Shown: piece by piece, positions 18,601 through 25,661 of the stretch
How the letters are laid out: each line of letters starts with the position of its first letter
Numbering within the stretch: the first letter of the stretch is position 1
Assembly: GCF_001421965.1 (NCBI RefSeq)
Contig: NZ_LMLP01000005.1
Coordinates: 1-44,015, forward strand
DNA length: 44,015 bases
Reading direction: 5' to 3'
Source of the DNA: Sphingomonas sp. Leaf67
GTDB taxonomy: Bacteria; Pseudomonadota; Alphaproteobacteria; Sphingomonadales; Sphingomonadaceae
Program-made: the position numbers and the translations under genes
Notes under the pieces: model-generated
The model's input: only the letters and a program-made list of their open reading frames with translations
The model's database searches: none
Told to the model about the DNA's origin: nothing

Positions 18601-18798
18601 GGCGACGGGCTGACCGGACTGGCGCTGTCGGTTCCGGCCAATACCACCGCCGACGTCGAACTGCCGATGTGCCGTGCGTGGCGCGAGGGCGGCCGGGCGC
18701 TGCGCGTCCACCCTGCCATCCACGACCTGCGCGACGCGGACGGCATGGTCCGGTTCAGCATCGGATCGGGCGACTGGACTTTCGCGATGGACGATTGA
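15685..18798 (+). CDS. Alpha-L-rhamnosidase, glycoside hydrolase family 78
   Basis: This 1037-residue protein has the GH78 layout: an amino-terminal beta-sandwich ([24 protein letters not shown] is the standard opening), a second sandwich domain at about 300-470, and the alpha/alpha barrel from about 600. The catalytic segment [16 protein letters not shown] at about 618-634 carries the general acid (Asp626/Glu627 region). [19 protein letters not shown] and [18 protein letters not shown] later in the barrel are diagnostic. No signal peptide is present, so it should act on small rhamnosides imported into the cytoplasm. It releases L-rhamnose, feeding the mutarotase-to-FAH pathway. The start overlaps the previous stop codon (ATGA). 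Confidence 0.92.
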   Translation: MTLRVVDLRVEAIVDPIGIHVPAPRLSWRIESDGHGVVQSRYRIRAEADGAVVWDSGEVASDASFAVPYGGPPPRPRQRVSWSVEIATADGRQAGSRPAWFEAGLLDTWGADWIEAEDDLAAADRMAGMAWVWSDTALDPRLHGFRLDLLVPPDVVHAEIAVAGKDHLRGVWIDGLPAPLDQPWGYDSPLPFWGSLAPVVATLRPGRASVCVAVDADVTGFFPVDGGAFASLIRLHHADGRIDRIVSGPAWRVLPDPPAGWQDAGFDAGDWPCAVPSGSNAGNDPRPAEPAMLLRHDFVARGGIVAARLYATALGSHIATINGQRVSDAILSPEISVADAHVFYESVDVTGLIVPGANAIGLTVGDGWYASAFGWRIERYAFGPAPRRVRAELHIDHADGSRQRIATGPGWRIAPSPIMRSEIYDGETVDARWTIAAWDHAGFDDSGWSTAAIGTAPDVALLPLVSPPLRAVDERRAVTVAEPVPGRFVFDFGQNFAGWARIAARGDAGTTITARFAELLGDDGTVDMANLRLARATDRFILAGTGARETFEPSFTYHGFRYVEIEGYPGVPEVEDVVGIVVHSDCRITGAMRFVDAPLLQTIWRNALWSQRSNFFAVPTDCPQRDERMGWMGDIQVFLDAAAFNMEVAPFLRRFLIDVRAAQRADGGYPIVVPQPQSYPPVVTAGWSEAGVILPYQLWQRYGDTAVIDENWTAMTRWMAHVAAANPDGVWRHDRGLDLGDWLSVDAVKPDDETTPRGLCATAYWAWTAELMAAMADATGRRDEAADYRALRLRIGAAFAAEYGGQGGRVGNGSQTGQVLALHMGLVPAEWRATAARVLADDIRARGMTLSTGFLGTPYLLDVLADAGLLAEVEALLLQTHYPGWGYMAGQGATSVWERWNGDTGDIAMNSYNHYAFGAVVGFFYRRLAGIAPGAPGFGRIAVRPLWLPGVGRVEASYDSCVGRIATRTHGDGDGLTGLALSVPANTTADVELPMCRAWREGGRALRVHPAIHDLRDADGMVRFSIGSGDWTFAMDD

Positions 18799-18822
18799 CG
18801 TTACCCGACACCAAAGCTAAAC

Positions 18823-18839
18823 ATCATACGTCTTACGAT
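18823..18839. promoter_or_regulatory. Operator site C (shared palindrome), internal operon promoter
   Basis: ATCATACGTCTTACGAT lies in the 57-base gap between the rhamnosidase and the DUF4432 gene. Its minus strand carries the 13-bp core TAAGACGTATGAT (18823-18835). It implies that the CoA-dependent operon has its own regulated promoter and does not rely only on read-through. Confidence 0.7.
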
Positions 18840-18855
18840 AGAGGGGAGAGGCAGG

Positions 18856-20034
18856 GTGGTCACGCTGTTCGGCGAGACGATGTCGCGGCGGACGCTGGCG
18901 ACCCGGACCGGGGCATTGTCTCAGTTCGCCGGCGTGCGGCTGTCGACGCTGGGCGACGGGGTGGAGCGTGGTATCCGCCAGCTCGAATTCCGCACCGGCA
19001 CCGGGCTGCGCTTCACGGTGTTGATCGACCGGGCGATGGATATTGCCGAATGCGAGCATGCCGGGCGCGCGGTCGGATGGCATTCGCCCTCTGGCTTCCG
19101 GCACCCCGGACTGCACGATTATGAGGGCGAAGGCGGGCTGGGCTGGTTCCGGTCGATGTCGGGGCTGAACATCACCTGCGGCCTCGACCACACGCTGTTC
19201 ATGCACGACGATCCGGCCGGGCACTATCATTACGGCCCGCGCGCCAAGGTGGCGTCGTCGCTCCACGGCCGCATCGGCACGATCCCCGCGCGCCTGACCG
19301 GCTATGGCGAGCATTGGGACGGCGACTACTGCGTATTGTGGGCCGAAGGTGTGGTGCAGCAATCGACGGTGTTCGGCGAGGACCTCCACCTGATCCGCCG
19401 GATCGAAGCCGATGTCGGCGGGGACGAGATCCGGCTGCACGACCGCGTGGTCAACCACGGTTTCTACCGCACGCCGCATATGTATTGCTACCATATCAAC
19501 GTCGGCCATCCAGTGCTGGCACCGGGCGCACGCTATGTCGCGCCCATCCGCGACGTCGTCTGGGCGGCGCATGTCGACAGCTATCAGGCGCAGGGCGTCG
19601 GCTATCGCACCGCCCCCGCGCCGATCGCCAATTTCCACGAACAGGTGTGGCAGCACGACATGGCCGCCGATCCCCACGGCCGGGTCAACGTCGCGTTGGT
19701 CAACGAAGCGATCGGCTTCGGCTTCGAGGTGGAGACGCTGAAGACCCAGTTTCCGGCGATGTACCAGTGGCAGAACTTCCACGCCGGCCATTACGCGCTG
19801 GGCATCGAACCATCGACCAACCACGTAATGGGCAAGGACTTCGCGCGTAATCGCGGCGAGCTGATCGAACTGGAGCATGGGCAAGAACGCCGGTACGACA
19901 CCGTGCTTCGCCTGCTGCCCGATGCGGCGGCGGTGGCGGATGCCGTCGCCCGCATCGAAGCGGTCGCCCACCAGCCGCAGGCGGACTATCCGCAACCCAG
20001 CGGCATCTTCCCGCCGATCCGGGGCCGGTCATGA
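18856..20034 (+). CDS. DUF4432 aldose-1-epimerase-like protein
   Basis: This 392-residue protein belongs to the DUF4432 group of galactose-mutarotase-fold proteins. The sequence shows LRFTVLIDRAMDIAECEHAGRAVGW early, SGLNITCGLDH, then DHxLxMHD and MYCYHINVGHP with several conserved histidines, and ALGIEPSTNHVMG towards the end, all typical of the fold. The reaction is unknown; related proteins are thought to bind or epimerise sugars. A GTG start is used, with GAGGGGAGAGGCA upstream. Its last codons overlap the SDR start (ATGA), so it begins a tightly coupled chain. Probable role: anomer or epimer handling of the sugar that this operon degrades (inference). Confidence 0.75.
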   Translation: MVTLFGETMSRRTLATRTGALSQFAGVRLSTLGDGVERGIRQLEFRTGTGLRFTVLIDRAMDIAECEHAGRAVGWHSPSGFRHPGLHDYEGEGGLGWFRSMSGLNITCGLDHTLFMHDDPAGHYHYGPRAKVASSLHGRIGTIPARLTGYGEHWDGDYCVLWAEGVVQQSTVFGEDLHLIRRIEADVGGDEIRLHDRVVNHGFYRTPHMYCYHINVGHPVLAPGARYVAPIRDVVWAAHVDSYQAQGVGYRTAPAPIANFHEQVWQHDMAADPHGRVNVALVNEAIGFGFEVETLKTQFPAMYQWQNFHAGHYALGIEPSTNHVMGKDFARNRGELIELEHGQERRYDTVLRLLPDAAAVADAVARIEAVAHQPQADYPQPSGIFPPIRGRS

Positions 20035-20777
20035 TCGGTCGCAGGATCCTCTATACCGGCGCGGCGGGCGGACTGGGGCTTGACACCACGCTGCTGCTGA
20101 TGCGGCGCGGGGCGACCGTGATCGCTCTCGACAATGACCCGGCGAAGGTCGCGAAGCTGCGGGATGCGGCAAGCGCCCTCGATACCGGGCGGCTGGTGGT
20201 ATCTACCGTCGACCTGTCCGATCTCACCGGCTTGCGCGCCGAGCTCGACCGGTTGATCGCCGAGTCGGGCGGTATCGACGTGGTGGTCAACAACGCCGCC
20301 ATCTATCCGTCGAAACCGTTCGAGGACTATTCGATTGAGGAGCATCAGTTCGTCCAGCGGGTGAACGTCGATGCCGGGATCGTCGCGGTGCAGGCCGCAT
20401 TGCCGGGGATGCGCGCGCGTGGCTTCGGTCGGATCGTCAACATCGCCAGCATCACCATTTCCGGCGGGTGGGCGCATCTTTCGCCCTATGTCGCGTCAAA
20501 GGGCGCGCTGATCGGGCTGACGCGGGCATGGGCGCGCGAGTTCGGCCCGTATGGCGTGACCGTCAACGCGATCGCGCCGGGAGCCTTCCCGACCGATGCC
20601 GAGGCGATCCACCCCGATCCGGAAGGGTACAACCGCATGGTGCTGGACGCGCAGGCGATCAAGCGGCGCGGGACCGCCGCCGACATCGCCGCGGCCATCG
20701 CCTTTTTCGCCGCCGACGAGGCGAGTTTCATCACCGGCCAGACGCTGCACGTCAACGGCGGCTGGGTCATGGCCTGA
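20031..20777 (+). CDS. Short-chain dehydrogenase/reductase (CoA operon)
   Basis: A 248-residue classical SDR: TGAAGGLGLDTT cofactor loop at about 8-19, ALDND after strand two (NAD-type acidic residue), VVNNAAIYPSKPFEDY, catalytic Ser in NIASITISGG, Tyr-x-x-x-Lys in PYVASKGA, and the closing TLHVNGGWVMA. The substrate is presumably a sugar or sugar acid given the DUF4432 neighbour it overlaps by four bases; oxidation to a lactone or ketone would create the acid later activated by the CoA-transferase (inference). Confidence 0.85.
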   Translation: MIGRRILYTGAAGGLGLDTTLLLMRRGATVIALDNDPAKVAKLRDAASALDTGRLVVSTVDLSDLTGLRAELDRLIAESGGIDVVVNNAAIYPSKPFEDYSIEEHQFVQRVNVDAGIVAVQAALPGMRARGFGRIVNIASITISGGWAHLSPYVASKGALIGLTRAWAREFGPYGVTVNAIAPGAFPTDAEAIHPDPEGYNRMVLDAQAIKRRGTAADIAAAIAFFAADEASFITGQTLHVNGGWVMA

Positions 20778-20789
20778 AGGACCGACCAT

Positions 20790-21980
20790 ATGACTATCCT
20801 GAAGGGCATCCGCGTCCTCGACTGTTCGATCGCGATGGCCGGGCCGTTCGCGGCGCAGCGGCTGGGCGATCTGGGCGCCGATGTGGTGAAGGTCGAACCG
20901 ACCTCGGGCGAATGGCAGCGCCATGCCTCGGCCGGCGGGGCAACCGGCAACCTCATCAACGTGTCGTTCCTGTCGCTCAACCGCAACAAGCGATCGTTCG
21001 CGGTCGACCTGAAGGCGGCGGAGGGTAAGGCGCTGCTGCTGGAGATGGTGAAGACTGCCGACGTGTTCCTCCAGAACTATCGCCCCGGCGTCGCCGAACG
21101 GCTGGGCGTGGACTATGCGACGCTGTCGGCGATCAACCCGCGGCTGATCTATGTCTCGATGTCGGGCTATGGCGAGGACGGGCCGTATCGCAGCTATCCA
21201 GGGCAGGACCTGTTGTTGCAGGGCATGTCGGGCGCGATGCTGTCGGCCGGGGCGGACGGCGAGCCGCCCACGCCCGCCGGACAATATCTGGTCGATGCCG
21301 TCACCGCCTATTCGGCGTTCGAGGGCGCGCTGGCCGCGCTGTTCCACCGTGAACGCACCGGCGATGGCCAGTTGGTGCAGATCAATATGCTCGACGCGAT
21401 CACTACCATCCAGATGCAGGAACTGTCGGTTTTCACCATCGGCAACAAGCCGCAGACCCGCTCGGCCGAAGCGCATGCCCACAGCTATATCCGCGCACCG
21501 TACGGCGTGTTCGCGACCAGCGACGGCTATGTGACGCTGGCGATGGCACCGCTGAAAAAACTGGGCGAATTGCTCGGCGATCCGTTCTTCGCCGAACTGG
21601 ACGACGAACGCGATAGCTGGACGCACCGCGACGCGATCTTCGCGCGGGTGAAGGCGGCGCTGCCGTCGGCGACCAGTGCGCAATGGCTCGAACGGTTTCG
21701 TGCGGTCGATATCTGGGCGGGGCCGGTCTATGGCTATGCCGATCTGGTCGACGATCCGCAGATCCGCCACAACGGCACCTTCGTCGAATATGACCATCCG
21801 ACCGAAGGCCGGGTCAAGACACCGGGCTTCCCGATCCGCTTTTCGAAAACACCCTCCGCCATCGCGCGCGGCGCACCGCTGGTGGGCGAGCACAGCCGCG
21901 AGGTGCTGGGCGAGTTGGGGCTGGATCGGGAGGCGATCGACCGGCTGATCGAATCCGGCGTCGTGCGGCAGCACGCATGA
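20790..21980 (+). CDS. CaiB/BaiF-type (class III) CoA-transferase
   Basis: This 396-residue protein is a family III CoA-transferase: LKGIRVLDCSIAMAGPFAAQRLGDLGADVVKVEP is the canonical opening, RNKRSFAVDLK and DVFLQNYRPG follow, and Asp169 (YLVDAVTAY) sits at the position of the catalytic aspartate of formyl-CoA transferase. GPVYGYADLVDDPQIRHNGTF is typical of the small domain. These enzymes move CoA between carboxylic acids. Such a gene is unexpected in a sugar-degradation locus; it implies that a carboxylate intermediate is activated as a thioester. The stop codon overlaps the next start (ATGA). Confidence 0.9.
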   Translation: MTILKGIRVLDCSIAMAGPFAAQRLGDLGADVVKVEPTSGEWQRHASAGGATGNLINVSFLSLNRNKRSFAVDLKAAEGKALLLEMVKTADVFLQNYRPGVAERLGVDYATLSAINPRLIYVSMSGYGEDGPYRSYPGQDLLLQGMSGAMLSAGADGEPPTPAGQYLVDAVTAYSAFEGALAALFHRERTGDGQLVQINMLDAITTIQMQELSVFTIGNKPQTRSAEAHAHSYIRAPYGVFATSDGYVTLAMAPLKKLGELLGDPFFAELDDERDSWTHRDAIFARVKAALPSATSAQWLERFRAVDIWAGPVYGYADLVDDPQIRHNGTFVEYDHPTEGRVKTPGFPIRFSKTPSAIARGAPLVGEHSREVLGELGLDREAIDRLIESGVVRQHA

Positions 21981-23071
21981 GCTTTCGTGGCCTGACCTGG
22001 GACCATCCGCGCGGTTACAATGCACTGGCGGCGGCGGGCGGCACGCTCGTCGTGTGGGACCGGCATCCGCTGGAGGGGTTCGAGTCGCGGCCGATCGCCG
22101 AGCAATGCGCGCTGTACGATCTGGTGGTGCTCGACCATCCGCACGTCGGCGAGGCGGTGGCGACGGATTGCCTGATCCCGCTGGAAAAGCTGTTCGCCGC
22201 CGATGAACTGGCCACATGGGCGATGGCGGCGATCGGGCCGTCGCTGGCGAGCTATCTTTATGCGGACCAGCACTGGGCGCTACCGCTCGATGCCGCGACG
22301 CAGGTGATGGCGATCCGTCGCGACTGGAACGACGCGGCGCCGACGACCTGGGCGGACGTAGTGGCGCTGGCCGAGCGGGTTCCGATCGCCCTGTCGCTGG
22401 CCGGGCCGCATGCCGCGCTGACCTTCCAGTCGATCTGCGGCGCGCTGGCCGCCGTGCCGACGCGGCCGGGCGACCGGTTCGTCGACCGCCCGCTCGCCCG
22501 CGAGGCATGGGCTCTTATGGCGCGGCTGACCGGCGATGCGACGCGCGCCGCGGCAGCTATGAACCCGATCGCGCTGCTGGAAGCGATGGCGGCCGGCACC
22601 GGTCCGGTGCTGTGTCCGCTGATCTATGGCTATGTAAACTATGCCGCCAACGGACAGGTCCGCTATGCCGATGCACCCAGCGGCAACCGCATCGGATCGG
22701 CGCTGGGCGGCACCGGCATTGCGGTGTCGCGCCGTGCGAAGGTGACGCCCGAGCTGCTCGACCATCTGCGCTGGCTGTTGTCCGACGAAGCGCAACGTGG
22801 CTTCATTCCGGCGCATGACGGGCAGCCGTCGTTCCGGTCGGCATGGACCAATCCGGCGGTCGATGCCGCCGCCGGCGGATTCTATGGCGCGACCCGCGCG
22901 ACGATCGAGGCGGCGCTGATCCGTCCGCGCCACGACCATGCCATCGCGTTCCAGACGGCGGCATCGGCGGCGATCCGCGACGGGTTGCTGCGCGGACTGC
23001 CGGCGGACGTGGTGCTAGACGCCGTCGACGCGGCCTATTCCCAGCATCACCTGCCCGGAGCGGAAACATGA
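21977..23071 (+). CDS. Leaderless solute-binding-protein homologue
   Basis: This 364-residue protein resembles extracellular sugar-type solute-binding proteins (periplasmic-binding fold): RGLTWDHPRGYNALAAAG at the start, DLVVLDHPHVGEAV, YADQHWALPLDAATQVMAIRRD and GGTGIAVSRRAKVTPE. However, the protein begins MSFRGLTWDHPRG with no signal peptide or lipobox, no permease or ATPase gene is nearby, and both ends overlap the flanking CoA-transferase and enoyl-CoA hydratase genes by four bases. A cytoplasmic role with the CoA enzymes, as a binding scaffold or an enzyme that has taken over the fold, is more likely than transport. The reaction is unknown. Confidence 0.75.
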   Translation: MSFRGLTWDHPRGYNALAAAGGTLVVWDRHPLEGFESRPIAEQCALYDLVVLDHPHVGEAVATDCLIPLEKLFAADELATWAMAAIGPSLASYLYADQHWALPLDAATQVMAIRRDWNDAAPTTWADVVALAERVPIALSLAGPHAALTFQSICGALAAVPTRPGDRFVDRPLAREAWALMARLTGDATRAAAAMNPIALLEAMAAGTGPVLCPLIYGYVNYAANGQVRYADAPSGNRIGSALGGTGIAVSRRAKVTPELLDHLRWLLSDEAQRGFIPAHDGQPSFRSAWTNPAVDAAAGGFYGATRATIEAALIRPRHDHAIAFQTAASAAIRDGLLRGLPADVVLDAVDAAYSQHHLPGAET

Positions 23072-23838
23072 TCGACGAGCTGCGCTTCACCATCGCCGAT
23101 CGCATCGCGACGATCGTGATCGACCGGCCGCACAAGCTGAACGCAATGACCCCGGCGATGGCCGATGCGCTGGTCGCGGCGGTCGGCGAGTGCAACCGGT
23201 CGGACGCGGTGCGCGCGGTGGTGGTGACGGGGGCAGGAGAAAAGGCGTTCAGCGCGGGATCGGACATCACCACGCTGGACGGCTATGCGACGCCATGGGA
23301 TTTCCGCAATCGCGCCGATTACTGCGATGCGCTACGCGCGTGCCGCAAGCCGGTGATCGCGGCGGTGAACGGCTATGCGCTGGGCGGCGGGCTGGAAACC
23401 GCGATGGCGTGCGACATCCGCATCGCATCGACCAACGCCCGCTTCGCCGCGCCCGAGATCAAGCTCGGCTGGATCGGCGGCGGCGGCATGGCGGCCGGGC
23501 TGGCCTATGCCGCCGGGCCGTCGAACGCGGCGATGCTGCTGCTGACCGGCGACATGATCGATGCCGATCGCGCCCTGGCATGGGGGTTGGTGAGCGAGGT
23601 CGTCGCTCCCGAGCTTCTAACGGCGCGAGCGCACGAGATGGCCGCCGTCATCGCGTCGCGCGCGCCGATCGCCGCCGAAACCGCCAAGCTGAACCTGCGG
23701 GCGGGCTTCACCATGCCGTGGGACAAGGCGATCGAGTACGAGCGTGACCTGCAGGCGATCTGCTTCGCGACCGACGACGCGCGCGAGGGCCGGGCGGCGT
23801 TCGCCGAACGGCGCGCACCTGATTTCCGGAGGCGCTGA
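23068..23838 (+). CDS. Enoyl-CoA hydratase/isomerase family (crotonase fold)
   Basis: A 256-residue crotonase-fold protein. FTIADRIATIVIDRPHKLNAM, AFSAGSDITTLDG (oxyanion hole region) and AAVNGYALGGGLETAMACDIRIAS (second oxyanion segment) are canonical. The segment APEIKLGWIGGGGMAAGL, where hydratases carry a catalytic Glu (P-E-x-x-x-G), has the Glu at APE but GGGG follows, so hydratase, isomerase, dehydratase or retro-aldol chemistry are all possible. It acts on a CoA thioester, presumably the one made by the adjacent CoA-transferase. The start overlaps the previous stop (ATGA). Confidence 0.88.
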   Translation: MIDELRFTIADRIATIVIDRPHKLNAMTPAMADALVAAVGECNRSDAVRAVVVTGAGEKAFSAGSDITTLDGYATPWDFRNRADYCDALRACRKPVIAAVNGYALGGGLETAMACDIRIASTNARFAAPEIKLGWIGGGGMAAGLAYAAGPSNAAMLLLTGDMIDADRALAWGLVSEVVAPELLTARAHEMAAVIASRAPIAAETAKLNLRAGFTMPWDKAIEYERDLQAICFATDDAREGRAAFAERRAPDFRRR

Positions 23839-23841
23839 GCC

Positions 23842-24804
23842 ATGCCCGCCACCCGCCCCCGCATCTTGCTGACGCGCCGCTGGCCGGCACCGGTCGAGGA
23901 CCGGCTGGCCGAACGCTACGACGTCACCCGCAACGCGTCAGACGTTCCGCTCGACGCGCCGGCGCTAGCCGCGGCGATGCGGGATCACGATGCGGTGTGT
24001 CCTACGGTCACCGACCGGCTGCCCGCCGCCATCCTCACAACGGACGGCCGGCGGGCGGGCATCGTCGCCAACTATGGCGCGGGGTTCGACCATATCGATC
24101 TGGACGCGGCGAGGCGTGCCGGGGTGGTCGTCACCAACACGCCCGACGTGCTGACCGATGCCACCGCCGATATCGCGATGCTGCTGATCCTGATGGCCAG
24201 CCGCCGCGCGTCGGAGGGCGAACGCGAGCTGCGCGCCGGTCGATGGACCGGCTGGCGTCCGACGCACCTGCTGGGCCATGGCCTGTCGGGCAAGACGCTC
24301 GGCCTGATCGGCTATGGCCGGATCGCCCGCGCGACGGCGGCGCGCGCGCGGGCGTTCGGGATGACGGTGGTGTACCACAGCCGCCACCGGGCCGGGGACA
24401 TGCCCGACGATACCTATCGCGCGACCCCGGCGGCGCTGGCGACGGATGCCGATGTCGTGTCGCTGCATGCGCCGGGCGGCTACGCGACGCGGCACATGGT
24501 CGATGCCGCGTTCCTCGCGACGATGCGGCCGCACGGCGTGCTGGTGAACACCGCGCGGGGCACGCTGGTCGACGAGGCCGCGCTGGCGCGGGCGTTGCGC
24601 GACGGCACGATCGCGGCGGCGGGATTGGACGTCTATGCCGCCGAACCGGTGGTGTCGCAGGCGTTGCTCGACGCGCCCAACGTCGTGCTGCTGCCGCATC
24701 TCGGCAGCGCCACGCACGAAACGCGGGTCGCGATGGGCATGCGCGTCGCCGACAATCTTGACGCCTTCTTCGACGGACGCGCCCCCGATGACCGGATCAC
24801 CTGA
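23842..24804 (+). CDS. D-2-hydroxyacid dehydrogenase (glyoxylate/hydroxypyruvate reductase type)
   Basis: This 320-residue NAD(P)-dependent dehydrogenase has GKTLGLIGYGRIARATAARA (dinucleotide GxGxxA/G loop), and the catalytic triad Arg in NTARGTLVDE, Glu in GLDVYAAEPV and His in LLPHLGSATHETR. SRHR after the second strand suggests NADP use, as in many glyoxylate/hydroxypyruvate reductases. With the next gene it would turn hydroxypyruvate (or tartronate semialdehyde-like products) into D-glycerate and then phosphoglycerate. It starts three bases after the enoyl-CoA hydratase stop. Confidence 0.87.
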   Translation: MPATRPRILLTRRWPAPVEDRLAERYDVTRNASDVPLDAPALAAAMRDHDAVCPTVTDRLPAAILTTDGRRAGIVANYGAGFDHIDLDAARRAGVVVTNTPDVLTDATADIAMLLILMASRRASEGERELRAGRWTGWRPTHLLGHGLSGKTLGLIGYGRIARATAARARAFGMTVVYHSRHRAGDMPDDTYRATPAALATDADVVSLHAPGGYATRHMVDAAFLATMRPHGVLVNTARGTLVDEAALARALRDGTIAAAGLDVYAAEPVVSQALLDAPNVVLLPHLGSATHETRVAMGMRVADNLDAFFDGRAPDDRIT

Positions 24805-25588
24805 ACGTTTGGCGGCACGGGTGCGCGACTGGCGCGGGCGGGGTCCGCTGATCCTCGGCCTGTGCGGTGCGCAGGGGTCGGGCAAGTCGACGCTGGCCGC
24901 CGGACTGGCCGATCGGCTGTCGGCTGAGGGTTGGCGCGTCGCCATCCTGTCGCTCGACGACCTGTATCTGGGCGGGGCGGCGCGCGATGCCCTGGCCCGC
25001 ACCATCCATCCACTGCTGCGCACACGCGGCGTGCCGCTGACGCACGACGTCGCGCACGGCATAGCGGTGATCGATGCGATCCGCGCGGGCGACAGCGTGG
25101 CGCTGCCCCGGTTCGACAAGGCGCGCGACGAACCGGAACCGGCGGCATGCTGGCCGATCGCGCCGGCGAACCTCGACCTGCTGATCTTCGAGGGGTGGTG
25201 CGTCGGCGCACGGCCGCAGGGACCCGCCGCCCTCGCCGAACCGGTCAACGCGCTCGATCGCGACGAGGACCCGCAGGGTCGCTGGCGCCGCGCGGTCGAT
25301 ACGGCGCTGGCGGGGGACTATGCCGCGTTGTTCGCACGGATCGAACGGCTGGTGCTGCTCGCCGCGCCGGGGTTCGAGGTCGTGACGGACTGGCGCGCCG
25401 AACAGGAGGACACGCTGCGCCGCCGGCTGATCACTCAGAGCCGCCCGACCGACGGGCTTATGGATCGCGCGGCGATCGGGCGGTTCGTCGCGCATTACGA
25501 ACGGCTCACGCGATGGATCCTGCACGAGATGCCGGCGCGGGCCGACCTCATCCTGCCGCTCGATCGGCGGCGTGGTCTATTGGAGTAA
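24788..25588 (+). CDS. D-glycerate 3-kinase-like P-loop kinase
   Basis: A 266-residue P-loop kinase with Walker A GAQGSGKST at 27-35 and the SLDDLYLG segment, FEGWCVGARP and the QSRPTDGLMDRAAIGRFVAHYERLT end that typify plant/cyanobacterial GLYK-type D-glycerate kinases and their bacterial relatives. It would place the D-glycerate made by the preceding dehydrogenase into lower glycolysis. The coding regions overlap by 17 bases, so it is translationally coupled. It is the last gene of the CoA operon; a GC-rich hairpin follows. Other phosphoribulokinase/uridine-kinase-like activities cannot be excluded. Confidence 0.82.
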   Translation: MTGSPERLAARVRDWRGRGPLILGLCGAQGSGKSTLAAGLADRLSAEGWRVAILSLDDLYLGGAARDALARTIHPLLRTRGVPLTHDVAHGIAVIDAIRAGDSVALPRFDKARDEPEPAACWPIAPANLDLLIFEGWCVGARPQGPAALAEPVNALDRDEDPQGRWRRAVDTALAGDYAALFARIERLVLLAAPGFEVVTDWRAEQEDTLRRRLITQSRPTDGLMDRAAIGRFVAHYERLTRWILHEMPARADLILPLDRRRGLLE

Positions 25589-25592
25589 AAAA

Positions 25593-25625
25593 CGGCCGCC
25601 GGGCCGGTCGGGCACGCGGCGGCCG
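25593..25625 (-). terminator. Terminator between the glycerate-kinase and beta-helix genes
   Basis: CGGCCGCC and GGCGGCCG form a perfect 8-bp stem with a 17-base loop between two convergent stop codons. On the minus strand the stem is followed by TTTTTT, so it is a good intrinsic terminator for the beta-helix gene and may also work in the other direction. Confidence 0.7.
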
Positions 25626-25661
25626 AAGGGAAACCGGGGCGAACCGGTTACGTCGTAACGA

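Noticed and set aside
16000..18723. 907-codon open frame on the minus strand
   Set aside because: It is antisense to the GH78 rhamnosidase gene, which has unmistakable motifs; the translated sequence resembles no family.
20496..22508. 670-codon open frame on the minus strand
   Set aside because: It is antisense to the SDR and CoA-transferase genes, which carry clear catalytic motifs.
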